Below are positions 27,077 to 36,580 of a DNA stretch of 64,000 nt, in pieces; position 1 is the first letter of the stretch, and every line of letters begins with the position of its first letter. The stretch comes from Tsuneonella litorea (GTDB lineage: Bacteria; Pseudomonadota; Alphaproteobacteria; Sphingomonadales; Sphingomonadaceae): contig NZ_JAOAMV010000009.1 in NCBI RefSeq assembly GCF_025154015.1, positions 1 through 64,000 of the forward strand, given 5' to 3'. The translations under genes and the position numbers were made by a program. The notes beneath the pieces were generated by a model. It was not told the DNA's origin and did no database searches. It saw only the letters and a program-made list of their open reading frames with translations.

Positions 27077-28486
27077 TCAGGCGCTGAAGTACATGTCGTA
27101 TTCGACCGAGCTCGGCGTGGTCTCCCAGCGGCTGACCTCGTCCCACTTCAGTTCGACGTAGGCGTCGATCTGGTCCTTGGTGAAGACATCGCCCTTGAGC
27201 AGGAACTCGTGGTCGGCGTCGAGGCTCTCGAGCGCCTCGCGCAGGGAGCCGCACACGGTCGGGACCTCGGCGAGCTCTGCCGGCGGCAGGTCGTAGAGGT
27301 TCTTGTCCATCGCGTCGCCGGGGTGAATCTTGTTCTGGATCCCGTCGAGGCCCGCCATCAGCAGCGCGGCGTAGGCGAGGTAGGGGTTCGCCATCGCGTC
27401 GGGGAAGCGGAATTCCACCCGCTTGGCCTTTTCGCCCGCGCCGTAGGGGATCCGGCACGAGGCCGAGCGGTTGCGCGCCGAATAGGCCAGCAGCACCGGC
27501 GCCTCGAAGCCCGGGACCAGCCGCTTGTAGCTGTTGGTCGTCGGGTTGGTGAAGGCGTTCAGCGCCTTGGCGTGCTTGATCACGCCGCCGATGAAATAGA
27601 GGCACATGTCGGACAGTCCGGCATAGCCGTTGCCGGCGAACAGCGGCTTGCCACCGTCCCAGATCGACATGTGGGTGTGCATGCCGCTGCCGTTATCGTC
27701 CTTGATCGGCTTGGGCATGAAGGTCGCGGTCTTGCCATAGGCGTGGGCGACCTGGTGCACGACGTACTTGTAGATCTGCATCCGGTCGGCGGTCTCGACC
27801 AGCTTGCCGAAGGTGAGGCCGAGTTCGTGCTGCGCGGCGGCCACCTCGTGGTGGTGCTTGTCGCACGGCAGGCCCATTTCGATCATTGTGGTGACCATCT
27901 CGCCGCGGATGTCGACCGCGCTGTCCACCGGGGCGACGGGGAAATAGCCGCCCTTGGCGCGCGGACGGTGGGCGAGGTTGCCCGCCTCGTAGTCGCGCCC
28001 CGTGTTGGTCGGCAGCTCGATGTCGTCGATCCGGTAGCCGCTCGCCGCGTAGCCGTCCTCGAAGCGGACGTCGTCGAACATGAAGAACTCGGCCTCGGGG
28101 CCGACGTAGACGGTGTCGCCGATGCCGGTCGACTTGAGGAAGTTCTCGGCCCGCTTGGCGGTCGAGCGCGGGTCGCGGGCGTACCATTCGCCGGTCGACG
28201 GTTCGACGATGTCGCAGAACACGATCATCATCGGGGTCGCGCTGAACGGGTCCATGTAGACCGCGTCGAGGTCGGGCTTGAGGATCATGTCGCTCTCGTT
28301 GATGACCTTCCAGCCGGCGATCGACGAACCGTCGAACATCAGCCCGTCCTCGAGTTCGTCCTCGCCGAGGACGCTCGAAACCATTGTCAGGTGCTGCCAC
28401 TTGCCCTTCGGATCGGTGAAGCGCAGGTCGACCCATTCGACCTCGTTCTCTTCGATCTGCTTGAGGACGTCCTTCGCTTTCGACAT
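27077..28486 (-). CDS. glnA: type I glutamine synthetase
   Basis: A 469-residue GSI enzyme that makes glutamine from glutamate, ammonia and ATP; twelve subunits form the holoenzyme. The family motifs DGSSIAGW near the N-terminus, the ATP-binding [10 protein letters not shown] segment and the adenylylation site Tyr398 in NLYDLPP are present, so control by GlnE is expected. The length is typical. It lies 77 bases after glnB on the same strand, a standard glnBA operon, and ends at an intrinsic terminator. Confidence 0.96.
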   Translation of the reverse strand: MSKAKDVLKQIEENEVEWVDLRFTDPKGKWQHLTMVSSVLGEDELEDGLMFDGSSIAGWKVINESDMILKPDLDAVYMDPFSATPMMIVFCDIVEPSTGEWYARDPRSTAKRAENFLKSTGIGDTVYVGPEAEFFMFDDVRFEDGYAASGYRIDDIELPTNTGRDYEAGNLAHRPRAKGGYFPVAPVDSAVDIRGEMVTTMIEMGLPCDKHHHEVAAAQHELGLTFGKLVETADRMQIYKYVVHQVAHAYGKTATFMPKPIKDDNGSGMHTHMSIWDGGKPLFAGNGYAGLSDMCLYFIGGVIKHAKALNAFTNPTTNSYKRLVPGFEAPVLLAYSARNRSASCRIPYGAGEKAKRVEFRFPDAMANPYLAYAALLMAGLDGIQNKIHPGDAMDKNLYDLPPAELAEVPTVCGSLREALESLDADHEFLLKGDVFTKDQIDAYVELKWDEVSRWETTPSSVEYDMYFSA

Positions 28487-28563
28487 GTCATTTCCTCTTG
28501 GGTTGCCCGTTTGCGGTCGGGCGGGGATGGATCTGGCCGGCGATTGCGCCCCGGCCGCGAAAC

Positions 28564-29019
<456 letters not shown>

Positions 29020-29158
29020 AGGCCGCCCCGGTCGCCTAGGACATCGGAAGGGCGGTTGAAAGGGCGCTTTTGGACAGAAACGGCTCGCCCCAACGTAGGC
29101 TCGAGCAATTTTCTAAGCCGGCGCAAACGATGCTGCCCGTCCTCCGTGCAGCCGCTGC

Positions 29159-30097
29159 CTATTTTTTGGGCAACCGCAATCCCGCCGTCTCGTCGAGTCC
29201 GGCCATCAGGTTGAGCGACTGGACCGCCGCGCCGCTCGCGCCCTTGCCGAGGTTGTCGAGCACCGCGACGAGCCGCGCCTGCGATCCGTCGGCCGCGGCG
29301 AACACGTGGAGGTCCATCGCGTCAGACGGCGCGCGCGAGCCGCGCAGCAGCAGTTCGCCGTCCTGCGGGGCGGAACCCATCCGGACCACCGCGCTGCCAG
29401 CGTAAAAGGCAGCGAGGTGGGCGTGCAGCGCATCGGGCCCGGCGGCGGCGGGCATTGCCGAGAGCGGCAGCGGCACCTCGACGACCATCCCGCGGTGCGC
29501 CGGGACCACCGCAGGGGTGAACAGCGGCGCTTTCTCGAGGGCGCAAAGGGCCTGCATCTCGGGCACGTGCTTGTGTCCGAGCGCCAGCGCATAGCCGCGC
29601 CAGGCGATGTCGGGATCGTCCTCGAACCGGGCGATCAGGTTCTTGCCCCCGCCCGAATAGCCGGAGACCGCGTTGCAGGTGTACGGCCAGTCCGCGGGCA
29701 GCAGCCCGGCGCGCACCAGCGGCGCGAGGAGCGCGATGAAGCCGGTCGAATAGCAGCCGGGATTGGACACCCGCATGGCCCCGGCGACCGCCTCGCGTCC
29801 GACCACCTCGGGAAAGCCGTAGGTCCATCCCTCGGCGACGCGGTGCGCGGTCGAGGCGTCTATGACGCGCGTGCCGCTTGCCGGGTCGAGCAGGGAAACG
29901 GCTTCGCGGGCGGCTTCGTCCGGCAGGCACAGGACCGCGAAATCCGCGTCGTTCAGCGCCTCGCGACGGGCTCCGGCGTCCTTGCGCCGCGCCTCGTCCA
30001 AGGTGACGAGCTCGAACTCGGACCGTCCACCAAGCCGCTCGGCGATCTCGAGGCCGGTGGTGCCCACCGCGCCGTCGATGAAGACGCTCGACCCCAT
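29159..30097 (-). CDS. argC: N-acetyl-gamma-glutamyl-phosphate reductase (short type)
   Basis: A 312-residue ArgC of the short subfamily. It has the NAD(P)-binding GAVGTTG at 9-15 and catalytic Cys115 in SNPGCYSTGF. It reduces N-acetylglutamyl phosphate in arginine synthesis. It lies 4 bases downstream of an SH3-like gene on the same strand, an odd partner. Further upstream the frame is open but non-coding. No other arginine gene is present in the window. Confidence 0.93.
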   Translation of the reverse strand: MGSSVFIDGAVGTTGLEIAERLGGRSEFELVTLDEARRKDAGARREALNDADFAVLCLPDEAAREAVSLLDPASGTRVIDASTAHRVAEGWTYGFPEVVGREAVAGAMRVSNPGCYSTGFIALLAPLVRAGLLPADWPYTCNAVSGYSGGGKNLIARFEDDPDIAWRGYALALGHKHVPEMQALCALEKAPLFTPAVVPAHRGMVVEVPLPLSAMPAAAGPDALHAHLAAFYAGSAVVRMGSAPQDGELLLRGSRAPSDAMDLHVFAAADGSQARLVAVLDNLGKGASGAAVQSLNLMAGLDETAGLRLPKK

Positions 30098-30101
30098 GTG
30101 G

Positions 30102-30449
30102 TCAGCTTTCCGAGACGAGTTCGGCGAGGTGGAGATAGCCCGACGGCCCTTCCGGGCCGAGGCAGCCCCAGCACCACGGACCGGCGTAGTCGAGCGCCTC
30201 GAACCGCGTGCCGGCCTCGAGCCGCATGACGGGATCCGATCCCTCGCGCGGCTGGCAGAGCAGGGTCGCGCCAGCCGTGCCGATCGTGCGCACCTGCGGC
30301 ACCACGTAGTGCGCGCAGAGATACCGATCGGCGAGCGCGATGTGGGCAAGGTCGCCGCGGATCGCCACGGTTCCGACCGCCGGGCGCGCGACCGGGCCTG
30401 ACAGCGAAAGCTGGCCTTGCGGAAGCGGATATTCGGTCGCGTCGGTCAC
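30102..30449 (-). CDS. SH3-like domain protein (possible NlpC/P60 remnant)
   Basis: About 115 residues from a GTG at 30449. The segments RGDLAHIALADRYLCAHYVVP and GPSGYLHLAELV resemble the bacterial SH3 domains at the N-terminus of NlpC/P60 (C40) cell-wall peptidases in Sphingomonadales. The catalytic domain with its Cys/His is missing, so this may be a free-standing SH3 protein or a remnant. Start choice is uncertain, since the frame is open further upstream. It is co-transcribed with argC. Confidence 0.6.
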   Translation of the reverse strand: MTDATEYPLPQGQLSLSGPVARPAVGTVAIRGDLAHIALADRYLCAHYVVPQVRTIGTAGATLLCQPREGSDPVMRLEAGTRFEALDYAGPWCWGCLGPEGPSGYLHLAELVSES

Positions 30450-30628
30450 TGTGAAGGTCGGCCCCGGGGAATTGCGTGGCGCGCGCTTAGACGCAAGCGC
30501 GTGAGCGGGCAAGTTAGCCCGCACTCGCCTAACGAAGAGTGCACCCCGGTGCATCGCGCGGCGCAAGCAGATGCATCTCCCCGCAGATCCCTTCCGAACC
30601 GATCGATCGGTCCGGAAGGGAGACCACC

Positions 30629-30818
30629 ATGCAACCTCTGAACAAGGCGACTTTCCACCGCGATCCACACCGCGCGCGGCGGATCGCGCTGCTAAAGGCC
30701 CATCCCGAGTTGCGGGCGCTGATCGGCCTTGAGCCGCGCACGCTGCACTGGATCATCATCGTGGGCAGCACACAGGTCGCGCTCGCCGCGATAGCATCCC
30801 TCTTTCCGTGGTGGGGGA
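30629..30818 (+). pseudogene. N-terminal part of frameshifted desaturase
   Basis: From the ATG at 30629 (preceded by AAGGGAG) 63 codons encode a stretch matching the N-terminus of sphingolipid delta-4 desaturases: HRARRIALLKAHPELRALIG, then a first membrane helix ending at FPWWG. After a run of five G (30813-30817) the frame is lost. The desaturase continues from 30819 in another frame. Removing one G joins the two parts into a 314-residue protein. Either the gene is broken or the run is a sequencing error. Unshifted, translation would run on to 31930 in a shadow frame. Confidence 0.75.
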
Positions 30819-31574
30819 ATGCTGATCCTCGCATGGTGCGTCGGCGCGTTCCTCGCGCTCGCGCTGTGGACCCTGGTTCACGAGTGCTCGCACGACCTGG
30901 TCCTGCCGCGCGTCGCCGGCAATCGGCGCCTGGGCATCATCGCCTCGCTTCCGCTCGGGCTGCCGGTCGGGGCGCCGTTCCGGACATATCACCTGCTGCA
31001 CCACCGCCACCCGGGTCACGCACGGCTCGACGTCGACGTGCCGGCACGGTGGGAGTGTCGCTTCGTGCGCAACTGCGCCGTGCGAAAGGCCCTGTGGCTC
31101 GCCGCGAACCCGCTGCTGCAATCGATGCGGACGGCGCGCATCCGCGAGGTTTCGATGGCGGACCGCTGGTTTGCGCTCAACCTCGTGCTGCAGGCGATGT
31201 TCAACGCGGCGATCGTGATCGCGTTCGGTTGGCAGGCGCTGGGGTACCTGCTGGCAGCGAACTGCTTTTCGCTCGGCCTCCACCCGCTGGGCGCACGGTT
31301 CATTCAGGAGCACTGCACGCTGCGCGACAGGCAGGAGACCAACTCTTACTACGGCGTGCTCAACCGTCTGGTTTTCAACGCGGGCTATCACAACGAGCAT
31401 CACGATATCGCGCGCATTCCGTGGAGCCGGTTGCCGCAGCTGCGCCTAGCGGCGCCCGAGTTCTACGACGAGCTGTACGCCGAGCGGTCGTGGGGCGCGC
31501 TGTTCGTGCGCTTCCTGACGGACGCAGACATGCGGATCGACGGGCGCGTGATTCGCGGCGAGGGCCGGCCATGA
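30819..31574 (+). CDS. sphingolipid delta-4 desaturase-like fatty acid desaturase (main part)
   Basis: A 251-residue membrane protein with the three His boxes of membrane di-iron desaturases: HECSHD 21-26, HLLHHRH 58-64 and HNEHHD 191-196. The segment NSYYGVLNRLVFNAGYHNEH matches dihydroceramide desaturases (DES1 type) closely. The first about 63 residues of the family are encoded upstream in another frame. The ATG here could serve as an internal start, but the product would lack the first membrane helix. The stop overlaps dgkA by 4 bases (ATGA). A role in ceramide or another sphingolipid fits the presumed lineage. Confidence 0.8.
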   Translation: MLILAWCVGAFLALALWTLVHECSHDLVLPRVAGNRRLGIIASLPLGLPVGAPFRTYHLLHHRHPGHARLDVDVPARWECRFVRNCAVRKALWLAANPLLQSMRTARIREVSMADRWFALNLVLQAMFNAAIVIAFGWQALGYLLAANCFSLGLHPLGARFIQEHCTLRDRQETNSYYGVLNRLVFNAGYHNEHHDIARIPWSRLPQLRLAAPEFYDELYAERSWGALFVRFLTDADMRIDGRVIRGEGRP

Positions 31575-31930
31575 AAGGCGCCGGGATGATCAGGAGGGCG
31601 GGCTACAGCCTCGCAGGATTGCGTGCGGCCTGGCGTTCCGAGCGCAGCTTCCGGGACCACCTCGCTGCGTCGGGGCTGCTGCTGGCTTGCATGGCGGCCC
31701 TCCAGCCTGCGGGGTGGTGGTGGGCGGTGATCGTGCTGGCAATCGCATGCGGCTGGGCGTTCGAGGCGATGAACGCCGCGTTCGAGGCGCTGTGCGACTG
31801 CGTGCACCCCGGACGGAGCCCGGTGATCGGGCGGGCGAAGGATATGGCCTCGGCCGCCGCGTTCATCGTCAATTGCGCGACCGCGGTATTGGCGATGGCG
31901 ATGGCGCTCTCAGCCGTAGCGGGTCTGTAG
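31571..31930 (+). CDS. dgkA: diacylglycerol kinase
   Basis: A 119-residue integral membrane lipid kinase with three helices. The family signature appears as AFEAMNAAFEALCD and GRAKDMASAA. It phosphorylates diacylglycerol (possibly ceramide-like lipids) to recycle it into phospholipid synthesis. The ATG at 31571 overlaps the desaturase stop by 4 bases; a second ATG at 31586 is also possible. Coupling to the desaturase suggests a joint role in lipid metabolism. Its 3' end overlaps the convergent aminopeptidase gene by 21 bases. Confidence 0.87.
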   Translation: MKGAGMIRRAGYSLAGLRAAWRSERSFRDHLAASGLLLACMAALQPAGWWWAVIVLAIACGWAFEAMNAAFEALCDCVHPGRSPVIGRAKDMASAAAFIVNCATAVLAMAMALSAVAGL

Positions 31931-33292
31931 CATGTGCCATGCCGCGCGCAGGCCGAGCGCGGCGCCGCCCTTGGGCCGGCCGGGCTTTGCCGCAGGGCGC
32001 CAGGCGAAGGTATCGAAGTGCGCCCAGTCGATGCCGTCGCCAACGAACTTGTCGAGGAACAGGCCCGCCACGCTTGCCCCGGCATAGCCGTTGGTCGCCG
32101 CGTTGTTGGTATCGGCGATATCGGACTTGAGGTACTCGTTGTAGGCCTCGGGAAGCGGCAGGCGCCACGGTTCGTCGTCGTGCGCCTTGCCCGCCTCGAT
32201 CAGCGCCTGCGCCGTCGCGTCGCGGCGGGCCATCAGCGCAGGTAGGTCGGGTCCCAATGCGACTCGCGCCGCTCCGGTCAGGGTGGCGAAGTCGATGATG
32301 AGGTCAGGCTTTTCCTCGCTCGCGCGTGTCAGCGCATCGCCGAGGATGAGCCGACCTTCGGCGTCGGTATTGCCGATCTCGACCGTCAGGCCCTTGCGGC
32401 TGGCGAGCACGTCGCCCGGGCGGAAGGCGTTGCCCGCGATCGCGTTCTCGACCGCGGGCACCAGCAGGTGCAGCCGCACCTTCAGCCCGGCGCCCATGAT
32501 CAGGCCCGCGAGCGCGATCGCGTGCGCGGCACCGCCCATGTCCTTCTTCATCAGCGCCATGCCGGTCGCCCCCTTGATGTCGAGTCCGCCGGAATCGAAG
32601 CACACCCCCTTGCCGACGATTGCGAGGACGGGGTTCTTCTCGTCGCCCCAGGTCAGGTGGAGCAGACGCGGCGCGTGCTCGCGTGCTGCGGCGCGGCCGA
32701 CGGCGTGGACCATCGGGTACTCGCGCTCGAGCGCCTCGCCCTTGGTGACCGAGAGCTTCGCCTTGTGCGCCTTGGCGAGCGCCTCGACCTCGGCCTCGAG
32801 CGCGGCGGGGCCCATGTCCTCGGCCGGCGTGTTGACGAGCGTGGCGACCTTCATCGCGGCCTGCGCCTCGGCGATCGCGGGCTCGATCGCCTTTGCGTCC
32901 CTGGTCAGCAGCACGCGTGCGCCGGCCGCCTTGTCGTCGTCCTTGTAGCGGGTGAAGCGGTACTGCGCGGTCTGCCAGCCGAACAGGGCGGAGCCGGGCT
33001 CGCCGTTCGCGCGCCGGTAGGTGCCTTCGGGAAGGACCTCGGCAAGCTTGGCCATGCACCAGCTCGACAGGCTGTCGGGGTTCGCCACCCCGCCGACCGC
33101 GAACCAGTCGTCTCCGTCGGGCACGATGCCGACCTGGTAGCCGCTACCGTCGAACTTCTGGGCTTCGAGCGCGGCGCGCTGGCCCCTGGTGAGCGATTTA
33201 GCCCAGTCGGCGAAACCGTCCTTGTTGACGAGGTGGATCGAGACGGCGTTCTGGCCGCGATCGGGCTGGATAAGTTCGGGCTGCTTGCTCAT
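31910..33292 (-). CDS. leucyl aminopeptidase family protein (M17)
   Basis: A 460-residue cytosolic metallo-aminopeptidase of family M17. The signature NTDAEGRLILGDAL carries two metal ligands; upstream GKGVCFDSGGLDIK holds the other ligands and the catalytic Lys region. It removes N-terminal residues from peptides. The ATG at 33292 follows an AGGTGAG site; a longer frame is unsupported. It is probably the short paralogue rather than PepA itself. It diverges from a lipoprotein gene. Confidence 0.9.
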   Translation of the reverse strand: MSKQPELIQPDRGQNAVSIHLVNKDGFADWAKSLTRGQRAALEAQKFDGSGYQVGIVPDGDDWFAVGGVANPDSLSSWCMAKLAEVLPEGTYRRANGEPGSALFGWQTAQYRFTRYKDDDKAAGARVLLTRDAKAIEPAIAEAQAAMKVATLVNTPAEDMGPAALEAEVEALAKAHKAKLSVTKGEALEREYPMVHAVGRAAAREHAPRLLHLTWGDEKNPVLAIVGKGVCFDSGGLDIKGATGMALMKKDMGGAAHAIALAGLIMGAGLKVRLHLLVPAVENAIAGNAFRPGDVLASRKGLTVEIGNTDAEGRLILGDALTRASEEKPDLIIDFATLTGAARVALGPDLPALMARRDATAQALIEAGKAHDDEPWRLPLPEAYNEYLKSDIADTNNAATNGYAGASVAGLFLDKFVGDGIDWAHFDTFAWRPAAKPGRPKGGAALGLRAAWHMLQTRYG

Positions 33293-33327
33293 ACCCGTCT
33301 CACCTAGCGACCCTTGCGAGGATTCCA

Positions 33328-34137
33328 ATGCCGATCCGGCCGTTGCTGCCCGCGCTGCTGATGCTTGCCGCCTGCTCGTCGCCCGAAGAGATGGCCGGCA
33401 GGACGGGCGTCGAGCGAACGGCCGAGGCGAAAGCGAGCGTGGCGGCTTCGCCCGGCGACGCCAAGCGCGCGGCCTACGCCGAGTCGGAAAACAACGACCT
33501 CTTCAGCTATGCGTTTTCCTACCCGGCGCAGGTGGGAGCGCATCCCGAACTGGCGAAAAGACTGAAGGCCGCGGCCGACAAGGCGAAGGCCGACCTGATC
33601 GCAGAAGCGAGGGCGGGGCAGGCCGACGCGAAGGCGAGCGGCTATCCGTTCAATCCGCACAGCTGGCGCGAGGACTGGAAGGTCGTCGCCGACCTGCCCG
33701 GCTACCTCAGCCTGTCGGGCGCGTTCTCGACATTCAGCGGGGGCGCGCACGGGATGTACGGCCTCGAATCGCTGGTGTGGGACAAGCAGGCGAAGAATGC
33801 GATCGACGGAATCGACCTCTTCCGCTCGCCGGGCACGCTCGAGGCGGCGATGCGAGGCGACCTGTGCCGGGCGCTCGACGCCGAGCGGACCGAGCGACGC
33901 GGTACGGACTTGGGCGGTGGGGGCGGAATGTTCGATGACTGTCCCGGCCTTGACGAGGCAACTATCCTAGTCGGATCTTCGAACGGCCAGACCTTCGACC
34001 GGATCACCGTGTGGTACGGCCCCTACGTCGCCGGCCCTTATGCCGAGGGGGCGTACGAACTCGATTTCCCGATGACCTCCGAAATGCTCGGCGCGGTAAA
34101 GCCGGCCTTTGCCAGCGCGTTCAGCGCCAAGCGGTGA
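33328..34137 (+). CDS. DUF3298/DUF4163-like lipoprotein
   Basis: A 269-residue lipoprotein. The signal peptide ends LAAC, with Cys16 as the lipid anchor. The body shows FSYPAQVGAHPEL and GYLSLSGAFSTFSGGAHG segments typical of DUF4163/DUF3298 (RsiV-like) proteins; the RsiV relatives bind lysozyme. There is no membrane helix beyond the signal, so it is not an anti-sigma factor. An AGGA ribosome site precedes the ATG. It is 31 bases upstream of map on the same strand. Confidence 0.82.
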   Translation: MPIRPLLPALLMLAACSSPEEMAGRTGVERTAEAKASVAASPGDAKRAAYAESENNDLFSYAFSYPAQVGAHPELAKRLKAAADKAKADLIAEARAGQADAKASGYPFNPHSWREDWKVVADLPGYLSLSGAFSTFSGGAHGMYGLESLVWDKQAKNAIDGIDLFRSPGTLEAAMRGDLCRALDAERTERRGTDLGGGGGMFDDCPGLDEATILVGSSNGQTFDRITVWYGPYVAGPYAEGAYELDFPMTSEMLGAVKPAFASAFSAKR

Positions 34138-34168
34138 CTTTTCGCTTGCCAGCGCCTATGTGCGCCGG

Positions 34169-34996
34169 ATGACCGAATACCAGACCGTCACCGGCACCGA
34201 GACCGTCATCCGCGACGGCACGATCAAGCTCCACGGCCCCGAGGGTTTCGAGGGGATGCGCAAGGCCGGGCGGCTCGCGGCGGAGATTCTCGACGCGCTG
34301 GCCGACATAGTGCAGCCGGGCGTCACCACCGGCGCGCTCGACGACGTGGTGCGCCAGATGACGCTCGACGGCGGGGCGGTGCCCGCCACCCTCGGCTATC
34401 GCGGCTACACGCATTCTTGCTGCATCTCGGTGAACCACGTGGTGTGCCACGGCATTCCCGGCGACAAGGCGCTGAAGGACGGTGACATCGTCAATATCGA
34501 CGTGACCCCGCTGCTCGACGGCTGGCACGGCGATACCAGCCGGATGTACCTCGTCGGCGACGTCCCGCTCAAGGCGCGACGGCTGGTCGACGTGACGCAC
34601 GAATGCCTGATGATCGGGATCGAGAAGGCGCAGCCCGGTGCGCGGCTCGGCGACATCGGCGCGGCGATCCAGGCGCACGCCGAAAAGCACCGCTACGGCG
34701 TGGTGCGCGAGTTCTGCGGCCATGGCCTGGGCCGCCTGTTCCACGACGCGCCGGAAGTCGTCCATGCCGCGAAGGCGGGCACCGGCCCCGAACTTCGTCC
34801 CGGCATGTTCATGACCATCGAGCCGATGATCAACCTCGGCCGCCCGTGGGTGAAGCTGCTGAGCGACGGCTGGACCGCGGTGACCCGCGACAAGTCGCTC
34901 TCCGCGCAGTTCGAGCACTCGATCGGCATCACCGAGGACGGCAACGAGATCTTCACGCAGAGTCCGGCGGGCCGCGACAAGCCGCCCTACGCCTAG
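34169..34996 (+). CDS. map: type I methionine aminopeptidase
   Basis: A 275-residue MetAP. The five metal ligands are in DVTPLLDGWHGDTS (two Asp), CGHGLGRLFHDAP (His), TIEPMI (Glu) and QFEHSIG (Glu). It removes initiator Met from new proteins. The ATG at 34169 gives the normal length. Its end overlaps the convergent ccmB by 4 bases. Confidence 0.94.
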   Translation: MTEYQTVTGTETVIRDGTIKLHGPEGFEGMRKAGRLAAEILDALADIVQPGVTTGALDDVVRQMTLDGGAVPATLGYRGYTHSCCISVNHVVCHGIPGDKALKDGDIVNIDVTPLLDGWHGDTSRMYLVGDVPLKARRLVDVTHECLMIGIEKAQPGARLGDIGAAIQAHAEKHRYGVVREFCGHGLGRLFHDAPEVVHAAKAGTGPELRPGMFMTIEPMINLGRPWVKLLSDGWTAVTRDKSLSAQFEHSIGITEDGNEIFTQSPAGRDKPPYA

Positions 34997-35649
34997 CCCT
35001 CGCGCGCCGCGCGCACCGCGGACCCGGCCGCGAAGGGCGCGATCGCGCACAACGCCAGGCTGATAGCCGCGCACAATGCCAGTCCCGCGCCGTCGGGGTT
35101 GGCGAGCGCGCCCGCGCCGAAGATCAGGATCGGTACCGCCAGCGGGATCAGCAGCAGGCCGCCCAGAGCCACACCCGTGCGCAACGTTGCCGTGAGGGCG
35201 GAAATGGTCAGGCCGATCGCGGCGAGGCCGGGGGTGCCTGCCACCAGGCCGAGGAGCAGGAGGCGGGTCGTTCCGCTCGAGAGGCCCAGCAGCGCAGCGC
35301 CGGGAAGCGCGGCGACGAGAAGCAGCGGGCCGAAGCTGAGCCAATGCGCGAGGAGCCGCACGGCGAGTACCAGCTCCTCCGATATCCCGCGAAGCGCGAA
35401 CTGGTCGAAGAACCCCGCTTCGAGGTCGGGCGCGACGAGCCGGTCGATCGGCAGGATCGCGGCGAGGAGCGCGGCGACCCACAGGACGCCGCCGCCGGTC
35501 CGCGCGAGCAGCGGCGCATCCGGCCCCACGGCAAAGGGAAACAGCACCGCCACCGCGACGAAGAACAGCACCGGCAGCCACGGTCCGCCGCGGCCGCCGC
35601 CGAACAGCAGGCCGAGGTCGCGGCGGAGCAGGGCGGCCAGCAGGCTCAC
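34993..35649 (-). CDS. ccmB: haem exporter permease CcmB
   Basis: A 218-residue membrane protein with about six helices matching CcmB. With CcmA it forms the ABC transporter of cytochrome c maturation system I, which releases holo-CcmE. The GTG start at 35649 overlaps the ccmA stop by 4 bases. The region around LVAPDLEAGFFDQ is the conserved CcmB motif. No ccmC, E or F gene follows here; they must be elsewhere if the pathway is complete. Confidence 0.88.
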   Translation of the reverse strand: MSLLAALLRRDLGLLFGGGRGGPWLPVLFFVAVAVLFPFAVGPDAPLLARTGGGVLWVAALLAAILPIDRLVAPDLEAGFFDQFALRGISEELVLAVRLLAHWLSFGPLLLVAALPGAALLGLSSGTTRLLLLGLVAGTPGLAAIGLTISALTATLRTGVALGGLLLIPLAVPILIFGAGALANPDGAGLALCAAISLALCAIAPFAAGSAVRAAREG

Positions 35650-36218
35650 GGCGCGAACTCCGCCAGCGCGATCGTCCGCAGGCCCGGAAGCGCGAACGGC
35701 TGGTGCGATGCGATCACCGCGATTCCGCCGTCCGCGCAATGATCGGCGATCCGCGCCTCCAGGGACCGCGCGGCCTGGGTGTCGAGGCCGTTGAGCGGTT
35801 CGTCGAGCAGCCAGATGCCGCCGCGGCGCGGGTTCGACTGCAGCACCGCCGCGCGCTTGCGCTGGCCGGTCGAGAGAAACCGGACGGGCACATCATCGAT
35901 TGCGGCGAGCCCCGCGTCGCGGCCTGAGAGAGTGCCGTCGATCCGCCCCCAGAACGCCAGGGCTTCGCTTAGCGGGAGGTGCTCGTCGAGCGGCAGGTTG
36001 CCGTCGAGCAGGGCGATCGGGCCGCTGCTTTCGACCGCGCCCGCGAAAGGGCGCAGCAGGCCTGCGAGGATGCGCAGCAGGCTCGACTTGCCGGTGCCGT
36101 TGGCGCCGCTGACCTGCAAGGCCTCGCCCGGCGTCAGCGCAAACGACAGCCCCGCGAACAGGACCCGGTCGCCCCGGCGGCAGGCGAGATCGTGTGCGGC
36201 GAGACGGGCCCCTTCCAT
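35646..36218 (-). CDS. ccmA: haem exporter ATPase CcmA
   Basis: A 190-residue ABC ATPase. Walker A is GANGTGKSS, the signature is the variant FLSTGQRKR, and Walker B is [12 protein letters not shown]. It powers the CcmAB transporter in cytochrome c maturation. The ATG at 36218 gives the usual length for CcmA; a longer frame upstream is not needed. It leads a two-gene operon with ccmB and is divergent from the pterin dehydratase gene across 68 bases. Confidence 0.9.
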   Translation of the reverse strand: MEGARLAAHDLACRRGDRVLFAGLSFALTPGEALQVSGANGTGKSSLLRILAGLLRPFAGAVESSGPIALLDGNLPLDEHLPLSEALAFWGRIDGTLSGRDAGLAAIDDVPVRFLSTGQRKRAAVLQSNPRRGGIWLLDEPLNGLDTQAARSLEARIADHCADGGIAVIASHQPFALPGLRTIALAEFAP

Positions 36219-36286
36219 CGTCGGCGGCGTTAGGCCATGGGCGCGTGACCGACAAGCGAGGCCGGGAAACAAAAGGAACGCACGCC

Positions 36287-36580
36287 ATGGCGATTGCCGA
36301 ACTGACCGAAACCGAACGCAACGCGGCGCTGGCGGAGCTCGCCGGCTGGAGCCTGTCCCGCGAGGGCAAGGCGATCGAACGGACTTTCACCTTCACCGAC
36401 TTCAGCGAGGCGTTCGCCTTCATGACCCGCGCCGCGCTGCTTGCCGAGAAAGCCGACCATCATCCCGAATGGTTCAACGTCTACAACCGCGTCGAGGTCA
36501 CGCTGACCACGCACGACGCGGGCGGGGTCAGCCAGCGCGACGTGGCGATGGCAAAGGCGATGGACGCGCTAGTGGCCTAG
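36287..36580 (+). CDS. phhB: 4a-hydroxytetrahydrobiopterin dehydratase
   Basis: A 97-residue pterin-4a-carbinolamine dehydratase. The active-site motif [13 protein letters not shown] is present. It recycles the pterin cofactor of aromatic amino-acid hydroxylases. An AAAGGA site lies 10 bases before the ATG. No phenylalanine hydroxylase gene is nearby. Its 3' end overlaps the convergent SDR gene by 12 bases. Confidence 0.92.
   Translation: MAIAELTETERNAALAELAGWSLSREGKAIERTFTFTDFSEAFAFMTRAALLAEKADHHPEWFNVYNRVEVTLTTHDAGGVSQRDVAMAKAMDALVA

Noticed and set aside
30539-31930. A 463-codon plus-strand frame linking the desaturase N-terminus with dgkA.
   Set aside because: The middle is a shadow of the desaturase; its ends match two separate families, and dgkA has its own start overlapping the desaturase stop.
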